Assembly: GCA_021296165.1 (NCBI GenBank)
Contig: JAGWAW010000115.1
Location: forward strand, 1-5,036
DNA length: 5,036 nucleotides
Direction: 5' to 3'
Source: Nitrosopumilaceae archaeon
Lineage (GTDB): Archaea; Thermoproteota; Nitrososphaeria; Nitrososphaerales; Nitrosopumilaceae
The translations under genes and the position numbers were made by a program. The stretch's first letter is position 1, and the number at the start of each line of letters is the position of its first letter. Below, one piece after another: positions 1 through 4,919 of this stretch. Under the pieces are notes generated by a model. It saw only the letters and a list, made by a program, of their open reading frames with translations. It was not told the DNA's origin and made no database searches.

Positions 1-380
1 TACTGGTAATCCGGCCCGGCTAGCGGTCATTGACTGAGCTTAATTATTGAACCATATCAACACGGTTTGCAAGAGAACTGTTGCGCGCATATGGTGCCCG
101 GCCCCGCGCCGCCCATGTTGTGCTGCTGGAGCGGCTGGGAGGATAGGCTTGCTGCAGATGAGAGATGACACCATCAACAGACTTTGCAGCAGAATCCACT
201 GGCTTAGATATTGGACAACCATATCAGCAAACCGTGGTGATCGTTACACAGGAAAAATAGCGCTCGGAAATTAAGATACCGTATATTGCAGCCCAGTATG
301 GCATTGCCTAGACAAACCTGTTGGGACTAATCAGGCGGGAGGACTGGCGGTTCTGGAGCGTGCACGAGGGCCGCCGTGAT

Positions 381-400
381 TTTTGCCACATCTGGCAAGG
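381..400 (+). other. Small hairpin (TTGCCA/TGGCAA)
   Basis: Bases 383-388 (TTGCCA) pair perfectly with 393-398 (TGGCAA) around a four-base loop, CATC. Two further T-G wobbles (382-399 and 381-400) can extend the stem. It lies inside the gene-free left region, shortly before a 12-bp palindrome and the long hairpin at 463-523. A six-pair stem can arise by chance, so any role as an RNA structure or protein-binding site is speculative. Confidence 0.25.
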
Positions 401-411
401 TTGTGAGTATC

Positions 412-423
412 CACGATATCGTG
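412..423. repeat. Perfect 12-bp palindrome CACGATATCGTG
   Basis: CACGATATCGTG reads the same on both strands. About one perfect 12-bp palindrome is expected by chance in a window of this size, so alone it means little. Its place between two hairpins in a gene-free stretch is the only reason to list it. It could be an operator half-site pair, but no neighbouring promoter was identified. Confidence 0.25.
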
Positions 424-462
424 TCGGCAGAGCACATCACCACAATCCTCACCCGCGGACAG

Positions 463-523
463 TAGGTGCCAAACGCCCGTACAAGTGGACTGGGTCGCAG
501 GCCGCTTGTACGGCCGGCGCCTA
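463..523 (+). ncRNA. Candidate structured RNA: long two-stem hairpin
   Basis: The segment folds into one extended hairpin. The outer stem pairs 463-470 (TAGGTGCC) with 516-523 (GGCGCCTA), eight pairs with one T-G wobble. An internal loop follows (471-476 against 514-515). The inner stem pairs 477-488 (CCGTACAAGTGG) with 502-513 (CCGCTTGTACGG), twelve pairs with one T-G wobble. After an A/G mismatch (489/501) three more pairs (490-492 with 498-500) close a five-base loop. Both non-Watson-Crick pairs are G-U if the plus strand is transcribed and A-C if the minus strand is, so a plus-strand RNA is favoured. It is not a tRNA. It does not fit an H/ACA guide well because the 3' side of the pocket is only two bases. 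No clear TATA box was found upstream, so expression is unproven. Confidence 0.35.
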
Positions 524-636
524 GATGATCGTGCCGCTCGCCGGGCCAGTCTATGCTTCAAGCCGCACCGGCGCGAGTGTTTCTGAACGTGGACAGCCCG
601 GAACGGCCTGGCCCCCGCCGCCCGCAGCGGCCGTGT

Positions 637-673
637 GGTGGAATACGGGCGCATGGATGTCGGCATCTGCGCC
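637..673. repeat. 37-bp direct repeat, copy 1 (contains a hairpin)
   Basis: This stretch is identical over 37 bp to 710-746, and the match stops abruptly at both ends. The last 26 bases fold on themselves: 648-653 (GGCGCA) pairs with 668-673 (TGCGCC), a two-base bulge TG follows, then 656-659 (GATG) pairs with 664-667 (CATC) around a TCGG loop. The 3' foot of the stem coincides exactly with the 3' end of the repeat. Read in frame, it encodes VEYGRMDVGICA with codons typical of the neighbouring genes, so it may instead be a duplicated coding fragment. Confidence 0.85.
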
Positions 674-709
674 CTGGACAGCACGTATGTGGAGTTCCCG
701 CGCCATCCG

Positions 710-746
710 GGTGGAATACGGGCGCATGGATGTCGGCATCTGCGCC
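710..746. repeat. 37-bp direct repeat, copy 2
   Basis: Identical to 637-673 and in the same orientation. The start-to-start distance is 73 bp, leaving a 36-bp unrelated spacer (674-709). Because 73 is not a multiple of three, the two copies lie in different reading frames relative to any continuous ORF. At the positions where a third regularly spaced copy would fall (564-600 and 783-819) there is none. Only the short motif CATCCGGTGG near 783-792 resembles the CATCCGGGTGG that leads into this copy. Two copies with a spacer of this size resemble a minimal CRISPR, but nothing else supports that. Confidence 0.85.
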
Positions 747-795
747 ATCGCGCCCTGGGTGGTTTCCGTACTCGACGCACCCGCATCCGGTGGCC

Positions 796-1086
796 CTATT
801 TGGGGGACATCTCGTCGGACAGGCGGGTTATCTCCTCTATGATCCTCTGACGGAGGGCCGGGTCCGTCGTCGACCCCAGCTGCCTGGTGAGCCCCAGTAC
901 CCGCTGCTCCACACTGGGTTCCGGATCTGTCTGGGGGGCCTTCTCCGGCTCACTCCCGCACGAGGAGCACAGGGCGCGCCCGTCCTTCATGACCCGCACC
1001 CCGGAGCAGTAGGGGCACGGCTGCGCCAGCAGCGTGGCGCCCTGCAGCAGCATCTCGGCGGCGCGCCTGACGTTGTCCTCGGACAT
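796..1086 (-). CDS. UPF0148 / SSSCA1 (p27 autoantigen) family zinc-ribbon protein
   Basis: A 96-residue cytoplasmic protein. The N-terminus (MSEDNVRRAAEMLLQGATLL) and the following C24-x2-C27 ... C40-x2-C43 zinc ribbon (CPYC, CSSC) match the archaeal UPF0148 family, related to the human Sjogren syndrome/scleroderma autoantigen 1. A charged, helical C-terminal part follows a proline/glutamate-rich linker (about residues 45-60). The biochemical role of the archaeal family is not established. The frame is open upstream to 1191, but ATG 1086 is chosen because the family signature begins there and a TATA-like box lies about 27 bp before it, as expected for a leaderless transcript. The upstream extension is arginine-rich and unlike the family. 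It is divergent from sdhA with 122 bp between the starts. Confidence 0.85.
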   Translation of the reverse strand: MSEDNVRRAAEMLLQGATLLAQPCPYCSGVRVMKDGRALCSSCGSEPEKAPQTDPEPSVEQRVLGLTRQLGSTTDPALRQRIIEEITRLSDEMSPK

Positions 1087-1108
1087 GACCACACTGGGGC
1101 GGCTCCGG

Positions 1109-1117
1109 CTAAAAAGC
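1109..1117 (-). promoter_or_regulatory. TATA-like box for the UPF0148 gene
   Basis: On the minus strand this reads GCTTTTTAG, the only AT-rich run in a very GC-rich stretch. It is centred about 27 bp upstream of ATG 1086, so transcription would begin at or next to the start codon and give a leaderless mRNA. This spacing is standard for archaeal TBP/TFB promoters. Confidence 0.55.
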
Positions 1118-1175
1118 ATACAGGGCGGCCCGGCGGCCGGACGGCGCCCTGCCCATGTCCGGCGGCCCCTCGTAC

Positions 1176-1184
1176 GATATTTAA
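1176..1184 (+). promoter_or_regulatory. TATA box of the sdhACDB operon
   Basis: GATATTTAA is centred about 29 bp upstream of the GTG start at 1209 and stands out against GC-rich flanks. The spacing places the transcription start at or within a few bases of the GTG, so the operon mRNA is probably leaderless or nearly so. It sits about 60 bp from the oppositely oriented TATA box of the UPF0148 gene, so the two promoters are arranged back to back. Confidence 0.65.
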
Positions 1185-1208
1185 CCACCATGTTGAGGCG
1201 TCGATACC

Positions 1209-2918
1209 GTGGCGGATCTGGACTATGATGTAATCATATGCGGATCGGGGCTGGCCGGCCTGCGCGCTGCCATAGAGGCAGCCGAGACCTCCAACTCCCT
1301 GCGCATAGGGGTGATCTCCAAGCTCCAGGTGATGCGCTCGCATTCTGTCTCGGCCGAGGGCGGCACGGCCGCCGTCATATTCCCCGACGAGGGTGACACC
1401 ATAGAGTCGCACATCTACGACACCGTCAAGGGCAGCGACTTTCTGGCAGATCAGGACGTGGCCGAGCGCCTGTGCAACGAGATGCCCGCCGAGATATACC
1501 GGCTGGACCACTGGGGGATGCCGTGGTCCAGGCGGGAGGACGGCCGCATAGACCAGCGGGCCTTTGGGGGGTACAGCCACCCGCGGGCCACCTACGCCTC
1601 CGACAAGGTGGGATTCTTTGAGATGCAGACGCTGTACGACACCTGCCAAAAGTACGACAACATCGAGTACCTGAACGAGTGGTTTGCCACCTCCATACTG
1701 CACGACGGCCACCGGTTCCGGGGCATCACCGCCATCGAGCTCTCCTCGGGGGGCTTCAACACCATACGGGCCAAGTCTCTCATACTGGCCACCGGCGGGG
1801 CCGGGCGGCTCTACAGCTTCTCCACGTATGCACTGTCATCTACCCCCGACGGCCTGGACATGGCGTACCGGGCGGGCCTGGCCCTCAAGGACATGGAGTT
1901 CGTACAGTTCCACCCCACAGGAATAATGCCGTCGGGGATACTGATAACGGAGGGCGCCCGGGGCGAGGGCGGGTACCTGCTGAACAGCGAGGGGGAGAGG
2001 TTCATGAAAAAGTACGCCCCCGGCAAGATGGAGCTGGCGCCCCGGGACATAGTGTCGCGCTCCATGATGACGGAGATAAACGAGGGACGGGGCTTCATCA
2101 ACGAGACGGGCGCCTCCTGCGTCAAGCTGGACCTGCGACACATCGGCGATGAGCGCATAAAGGAGAAGCTGGGGGGCATCCGGGAGATATCCATCAAGTT
2201 CTCGGGGGTGGATCCGGCCACCGATCTGCTGGACGTGCGGCCAGTCTGCCACTACATGATGGGCGGCATACACGCCGACATAGACGGGGCCACCGAGCTG
2301 GCCGGGGTATGGACCGCCGGCGAGGCGGCCTGCAACTCCACCCACGGCTCCAACCGCCTGGGGGCCAACTCCACCTCCGAGTGCATAGTATGGGGCAGGA
2401 TAACCGGCCGCTTGGCCGCCGAGTATGCCCTGCGGAGCATCCCCTCTGAGCCGTTCCCGAGCAATCTGGTGGCGCTGGAAGAGAAGCGCATCTACGACGG
2501 CATATTCCGCGGGCGGGGGGACGTCAACCCGTACGAGGTCCGCCAAGAGCTCTCCGACACCATGAACGAGAAGGCCTATGTGTACAGGAACGGGCGCGAC
2601 TTGGCCGACGGGCTGAGGCGCATCAGGGAACTGCGGGACTCGGCATGGAAGCACGTGGACGACTCAGCCCGGGAGTACAACACCAACTTTACCAACGTGA
2701 TGGAGCTGGACTCGATGTTCCGGGCCGCCGAGGCCATACTGGTGGGGGCCATCAACCGCCAGGAGTCGCGGGGGGCGCACGCCCGCACCGACTACCCCCA
2801 GCGCGACGACGAGAACTTCCTACACCACACCCTGGCGTACTGGGGGCCCGGCGAGCCCATCATGAAATCCCATCCAGTAACAATTACAAGGTACACGCCG
2901 GTGGAGAGGAAGTACTAG
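1209..2918 (+). CDS. sdhA: Succinate dehydrogenase / fumarate reductase flavoprotein subunit
   Basis: A 569-residue catalytic subunit of complex II, oxidising succinate to fumarate (TCA cycle) and passing electrons through FAD to SdhB, on the cytoplasmic face of the membrane. Seen in order: the dinucleotide-binding motif GSGLAG (residues 12-17); RSHSVSAEGG with His45, the usual covalent FAD attachment site; HPTGI with His235; TEGARGEGG (247-255); PRDIVSRSM with Arg284, matching the catalytic arginine; HYMMGG with His348; and GSNRLGANS with Arg383, binding substrate. The C-terminal SRGAHARTD block (520-527) is also typical. The length is close to the family norm (588 in E. coli). The start is GTG 1209, in step with the TATA box; no better ATG lies in frame nearby. 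It is the first gene of the operon and ends directly against sdhC. SdhA and FrdA are hard to tell apart by sequence; the oxidative role is inferred. Confidence 0.97.
   Translation: MADLDYDVIICGSGLAGLRAAIEAAETSNSLRIGVISKLQVMRSHSVSAEGGTAAVIFPDEGDTIESHIYDTVKGSDFLADQDVAERLCNEMPAEIYRLDHWGMPWSRREDGRIDQRAFGGYSHPRATYASDKVGFFEMQTLYDTCQKYDNIEYLNEWFATSILHDGHRFRGITAIELSSGGFNTIRAKSLILATGGAGRLYSFSTYALSSTPDGLDMAYRAGLALKDMEFVQFHPTGIMPSGILITEGARGEGGYLLNSEGERFMKKYAPGKMELAPRDIVSRSMMTEINEGRGFINETGASCVKLDLRHIGDERIKEKLGGIREISIKFSGVDPATDLLDVRPVCHYMMGGIHADIDGATELAGVWTAGEAACNSTHGSNRLGANSTSECIVWGRITGRLAAEYALRSIPSEPFPSNLVALEEKRIYDGIFRGRGDVNPYEVRQELSDTMNEKAYVYRNGRDLADGLRRIRELRDSAWKHVDDSAREYNTNFTNVMELDSMFRAAEAILVGAINRQESRGAHARTDYPQRDDENFLHHTLAYWGPGEPIMKSHPVTITRYTPVERKY
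2903..2910 (+). promoter_or_regulatory. Shine-Dalgarno-like site before sdhC
   Basis: GGAGAGGA lies 8 nt before ATG 2919 at the end of sdhA. Unlike the leaderless first gene, this internal operon gene appears to use a ribosome-binding site. A competing purine run, GGGAGGGG (2941-2948), lies before the in-frame ATG 2958, so the sdhC start is not fully settled. Confidence 0.4.
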
Positions 2919-3353
2919 ATGGAACCTCGTGACGAGAACAGGGAGGGGTTGGGCGGAATGGCCAACCCGGGACGCTACGGCATTGAGAGGGTTGCCTACT
3001 GGCTCATGAGGCTGAGCGGGCTGGGCCTGCTGGCCTACTTTATCGGCCACATATACGAGACCAGCAGCATACTCCGCGGCGAGGTCGGCTGGGACGAACT
3101 GATGGAGCTGACCAGCACCACCGAGCTGCATATCATGCTGGTCATCGTGATAGGCATGTGTGTCTTCCATACGGTGAACGGCATCCGGGTCATGCTGGGC
3201 CACGGCGGGGTGGGCGTGGGGCGCCCCACGCGCCCGGACTACCCGTACACGCCGGCCTCCCAGAACGCCCGCCACAAGATAGCCATATACTCAGCCATAG
3301 TGCTGTCCGCCATAGCCATGGTGTACGGGTCCACGGTACTGTTTGGTGTGTGA
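2919..3353 (+). CDS. sdhC: Succinate dehydrogenase membrane anchor subunit, cytochrome b556-like
   Basis: A 144-residue integral membrane subunit that anchors SdhAB, binds heme b and helps form the quinone site. Three hydrophobic helices are visible at about residues 27-48, 70-93 and 120-143. Helix 1 carries RLSGLGLLAYFIGH with His44. Helix 2 carries H84-x3-G88-I-R90, the heme-ligand motif also seen in E. coli SdhC. His71 and His95 lie near the ends of helix 2. The ATG abuts the sdhA stop (TAG-ATG, zero spacing), so translation is probably coupled. The alternative ATG 2958 (residue 14) has a strong purine run upstream and would remove a charged, non-membrane leader (MEPRDENREGLGG). The assignment to C rather than D rests on the RxSG-type first helix and gene order, and the two names could be swapped. 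Confidence 0.9.
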   Translation: MEPRDENREGLGGMANPGRYGIERVAYWLMRLSGLGLLAYFIGHIYETSSILRGEVGWDELMELTSTTELHIMLVIVIGMCVFHTVNGIRVMLGHGGVGVGRPTRPDYPYTPASQNARHKIAIYSAIVLSAIAMVYGSTVLFGV

Positions 3354-3354
3354 C

Positions 3355-3699
3355 ATGAGAGAAAGCCACATCATGAAGATACACTACGGCACGGCCTTGG
3401 CCTCCGTGGGGCTGGTGGCCGTGCACATACTCATGCGGATGGCCGACGGGTACGCCGAGTCGCTGGAGTTCGCCAACGTGGTGGCCAACTACCAGTTCCT
3501 GCCGTACGCGGGCCTGCTGGAGATAATGCTGATACTGCTCTCGGTGCACGGCTTCAACGGCCTCCGGGTAATCCTGCTGGAGCTGCGGCAGGGTCCCTCC
3601 TACGAGAAGGCCGTCTCATATGGCTGCGTGGCGGCCATGATAGGTTTAATTGCATACGGGACGCGCACCATAGTAATGGTTAACGTGGGGATGATATGA
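3355..3699 (+). CDS. sdhD: Succinate dehydrogenase membrane anchor subunit, second
   Basis: A 114-residue membrane protein with three hydrophobic helices (about residues 9-27, 50-75 and 84-110). Helix 1 has His24 (VAVHILMR), and helix 2 has H65-x3-G69-L-R71 (HGFNGLR), the same heme-type motif as in SdhC. With SdhC it would supply four helix histidines, enough to ligate two b hemes as in type A complex II. ATG 3355 lies one base after the sdhC stop. A TTG at 3343 in the same frame would overlap sdhC and is less likely. ATG 3373 (MKIHYG) is a possible shorter start. The C-terminus overlaps the sdhB start by four bases. The anchors are poorly conserved, so identity comes from context, length, helix pattern and the motif. 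Confidence 0.88.
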   Translation: MRESHIMKIHYGTALASVGLVAVHILMRMADGYAESLEFANVVANYQFLPYAGLLEIMLILLSVHGFNGLRVILLELRQGPSYEKAVSYGCVAAMIGLIAYGTRTIVMVNVGMI

Positions 3700-4388
3700 G
3701 AGACACCATAACCCTCCGCGTAAGGCGCTCAGAAAGCGGCGACTTTGACGAGTTTAAGGTGCCGGTCCAGAAGTGGACCACCGTCTTGGAGTGCATCCTG
3801 CACGCCAAGCAGTACATGGACCACTCCATAGCGGTGCGGTACTCCTGCCGTCAGGCCACCTGCGGCAGCTGCGGCATGCGCATCAACGGGAGGCCGGCGC
3901 TGGCATGCTTTACAAAGGTGTCCGAGCTGGACTCGGACACCATTACGGTCGAGCCGATGAGCAACTTTCCCATAATACGCGACTTGGCGGTGGGGTTCGA
4001 CCGGCTCTTTGAGAACCACCACCGCGTGCGTCCATATCTGGAGCCCGGAGATGCCGACGCCGGCCGGGAACACCTCCAAAGCCCCGCCGAGCTGGACCGG
4101 TACATACAGTTCGCCAACTGTATCAAGTGCGGCCTCTGCAACTCGGCCTGCCCCACCATGGCCACCGATACCACCTTCATGGGGCCGCAGGCCTTGGCCC
4201 AGGCGTACCGGTATGTGGCCGATAGCCGGGACGCCGGAAAGGACAAGCGCCTGAACATAATAGACGACTCCCACGGGATATGGCGTTGCCACTTTGCCGG
4301 CTCCTGCAGCCAGGTCTGCCCCAAGGGCGTGGACCCGGCCATGGGGATACAGCTGCTCCGCGGATACATGCTGGGCTTTCGCGGCTGA
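3696..4388 (+). CDS. sdhB: Succinate dehydrogenase iron-sulfur subunit
   Basis: A 230-residue electron-transfer subunit linking the flavin of SdhA to the quinone site. The N-terminal plant-type ferredoxin domain has C51-x4-C56-x2-C59-x11-C71 for the [2Fe-2S] cluster. The C-terminal domain has CIKCGLCNSACP (C142, C145, C148, C152) and CHFAGSCSQVCPKG (C198, C204, C208). By analogy with E. coli, C142/C145/C148/C208 hold the [4Fe-4S] cluster and C152/C198/C204 the [3Fe-4S] cluster; Ala201 occupies the place where a fourth Cys would give 4Fe-4S. The tryptophans after CP that shape the ubiquinone site in E. coli (W163/W164) are replaced by A156/T157, as in menaquinone-type relatives. The start overlaps sdhD (ATGA), which suggests coupled translation. 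It is the last gene of the operon. Confidence 0.97.
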   Translation: MRDTITLRVRRSESGDFDEFKVPVQKWTTVLECILHAKQYMDHSIAVRYSCRQATCGSCGMRINGRPALACFTKVSELDSDTITVEPMSNFPIIRDLAVGFDRLFENHHRVRPYLEPGDADAGREHLQSPAELDRYIQFANCIKCGLCNSACPTMATDTTFMGPQALAQAYRYVADSRDAGKDKRLNIIDDSHGIWRCHFAGSCSQVCPKGVDPAMGIQLLRGYMLGFRG

Positions 4389-4389
4389 C

Positions 4390-4425
4390 CAAGCTGGCGG
4401 GGCGGCGCCAACAGGATGTGGCTTG
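4390..4425 (+). terminator. Possible hairpin after the sdh operon
   Basis: Just after the sdhB stop, CAAGC (4390-4394) can pair with GCTTG (4421-4425), enclosing TGGCG (4395-4399) paired with CGCCA (4406-4410) around a six-base loop; a ten-base bulge lies on the 3' side. No T-tract follows directly. The nearest is TTTTT at 4455-4459, inside the 3' end of the convergent gene, and it could serve as the archaeal-type termination signal for the operon. A role as terminator or 3'-end stabiliser is tentative. Confidence 0.25.
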
Positions 4426-4447
4426 AGCGTGAATGATACGATACCCG

Positions 4448-4768
4448 CTAGGACTTTTTGGGCTTGGGGCTGCTGTTCACCTGATTGTTTATCTGCTCCG
4501 CCATGAAGTGGTTTGAGACGTTCACCTTGACGTCGTCCACCCCGTCGATCATCAGCAGGTTGTCGTGTATGTCCTGGCATATCTTGAACCCGAAGACCGC
4601 CGGACAGAAGGGGCTGGTCAGGTGCAGGTCGACCTTCACGTCGCCCTCGCCTATGTCCACCTCGTCTATCAGCTCCAGATCCGTGATGGAGGTGTCTATC
4701 TCCGGGTCCTTTATCTTGGAGAGCTCGTCGAATATGCGCACCCGCAGCTTCTTGATGTCTTGGGACAT
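4448..4768 (-). CDS. DUF59 / MIP18 family Fe-S cluster assembly protein (SufT-like)
   Basis: A 106-residue cytoplasmic protein of the DUF59 (MIP18/PaaD/SufT) family. Visible hallmarks are an N-terminal helix ending in KDPEID (residues 20-25), the strand-rich centre with LTSPFCP (50-56) carrying the conserved Cys55, and the MIDGVDDVKVNVS strand (73-85). A short lysine-rich tail (KPKKS) follows. Relatives act in maturation of Fe-S proteins: SufT in bacteria and the CIA-targeting factor MIP18/CIAO2 in eukaryotes. The precise archaeal client is unknown. It is convergent with sdhB (59 bp between the stop codons), so it is not in the operon, but an Fe-S maturation factor next to an Fe-S enzyme is suggestive. 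ATG 4768 is supported by a strong TATA box about 28 bp upstream (leaderless). Confidence 0.9.
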   Translation of the reverse strand: MSQDIKKLRVRIFDELSKIKDPEIDTSITDLELIDEVDIGEGDVKVDLHLTSPFCPAVFGFKICQDIHDNLLMIDGVDDVKVNVSNHFMAEQINNQVNSSPKPKKS

Positions 4769-4790
4769 GTGCTGTGTCGTGTCGGCCCAC

Positions 4791-4800
4791 CATATTTATA
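4791..4800 (-). promoter_or_regulatory. TATA box of the DUF59 gene
   Basis: On the minus strand this reads TATAAATATG, close to the archaeal TATA consensus. The core is centred about 28 bp upstream of ATG 4768, predicting a transcription start at or next to the ATG. It is the best-looking promoter in the window. Confidence 0.7.
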
Positions 4801-4886
4801 GTAATTTGCGGCGGCGGCTCCAAGGCTGCTTGATCCGCCCGCACCGCCAAAAGATACCCGGGGCAGTCTGGGCCACGTTTCCACCA

Positions 4887-4893
4887 CATATGA
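4887..4893 (+). promoter_or_regulatory. Weak TATA-like box for the right-edge gene
   Basis: CATATGA is centred 30 bp before ATG 4920 and fits leaderless spacing. A second AT-rich run, GATATAC (4906-4912), is too close to the ATG to serve as a TATA box for that start. The support is spacing only. Confidence 0.3.
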
Positions 4894-4919
4894 GCCTGTA
4901 CCAATGATATACACGAGCC

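Larger units (their letters stand above)
1..795. other. Gene-poor region with structured elements, no convincing CDS
   Basis: No reading frame here has a recognisable domain, a good start with an upstream TATA box, and coding-like composition all together. The left ~320 bases are AT-richer than the operon (27 of 60 bases are G or C in both 1-60 and 181-240), which fits non-coding DNA in this genome. From about 330 onward the GC content rises and long overlapping frames appear on both strands, as expected by chance in GC-rich DNA. A 44-codon open stretch at 331-465 has coding-like wording (AAVIFATSGKVVSIHD) but no clear start. Between 553 and 795, coding-like peptides appear in changing frames, for example ARVFLNVDSPE, then GRVVEYGRMDVGICALDSTY. 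This could be a decayed gene, but no family is recognised. The region also holds the hairpins and the repeat pair listed separately. Confidence 0.5.

Noticed and set aside
207..225. Small hairpin GATAT-T-GG / CC-ATATC
   Set aside because: Seven pairs with a bulge in an AT-rich stretch. It is within chance expectation, with no supporting context.
150..260. C/D-box guide RNA suggested by GATGA-like and GTGGTGA motifs
   Set aside because: The C-box matches carry mismatches and no CTGA D box lies at a suitable distance.
463..523. The hairpin as an H/ACA guide RNA or tRNA
   Set aside because: There is no T-loop or anticodon arm pattern for a tRNA. For H/ACA, the 3' side of the internal loop is only two bases, too small for a guide pocket, and no ACA box sits at the expected place (only AGA).
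331..786. A 151-codon open frame on the minus strand
   Set aside because: It is arginine-rich with low complexity, has no recognisable motif and no promoter upstream, and overlaps other equally long frames. It looks like a chance ORF in GC-rich DNA.
1087..1191. N-terminal extension of the UPF0148 protein to the start at 1191
   Set aside because: The extra 35 residues are arginine-rich and unlike the family. The TATA-like box lies inside this extension at the right distance for ATG 1086.
553..1233. A 226-codon open frame on the plus strand
   Set aside because: It runs antisense through the UPF0148 gene, whose zinc ribbon and family signature are clear, and through the divergent promoter region. 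The translated product is proline/arginine-rich and unlike a real protein beyond its first ~20 residues.
1836..2654. A 272-codon open frame antisense to sdhA
   Set aside because: It is entirely within sdhA, whose conserved catalytic motifs fix the coding strand. Long antisense frames are common with this codon bias.
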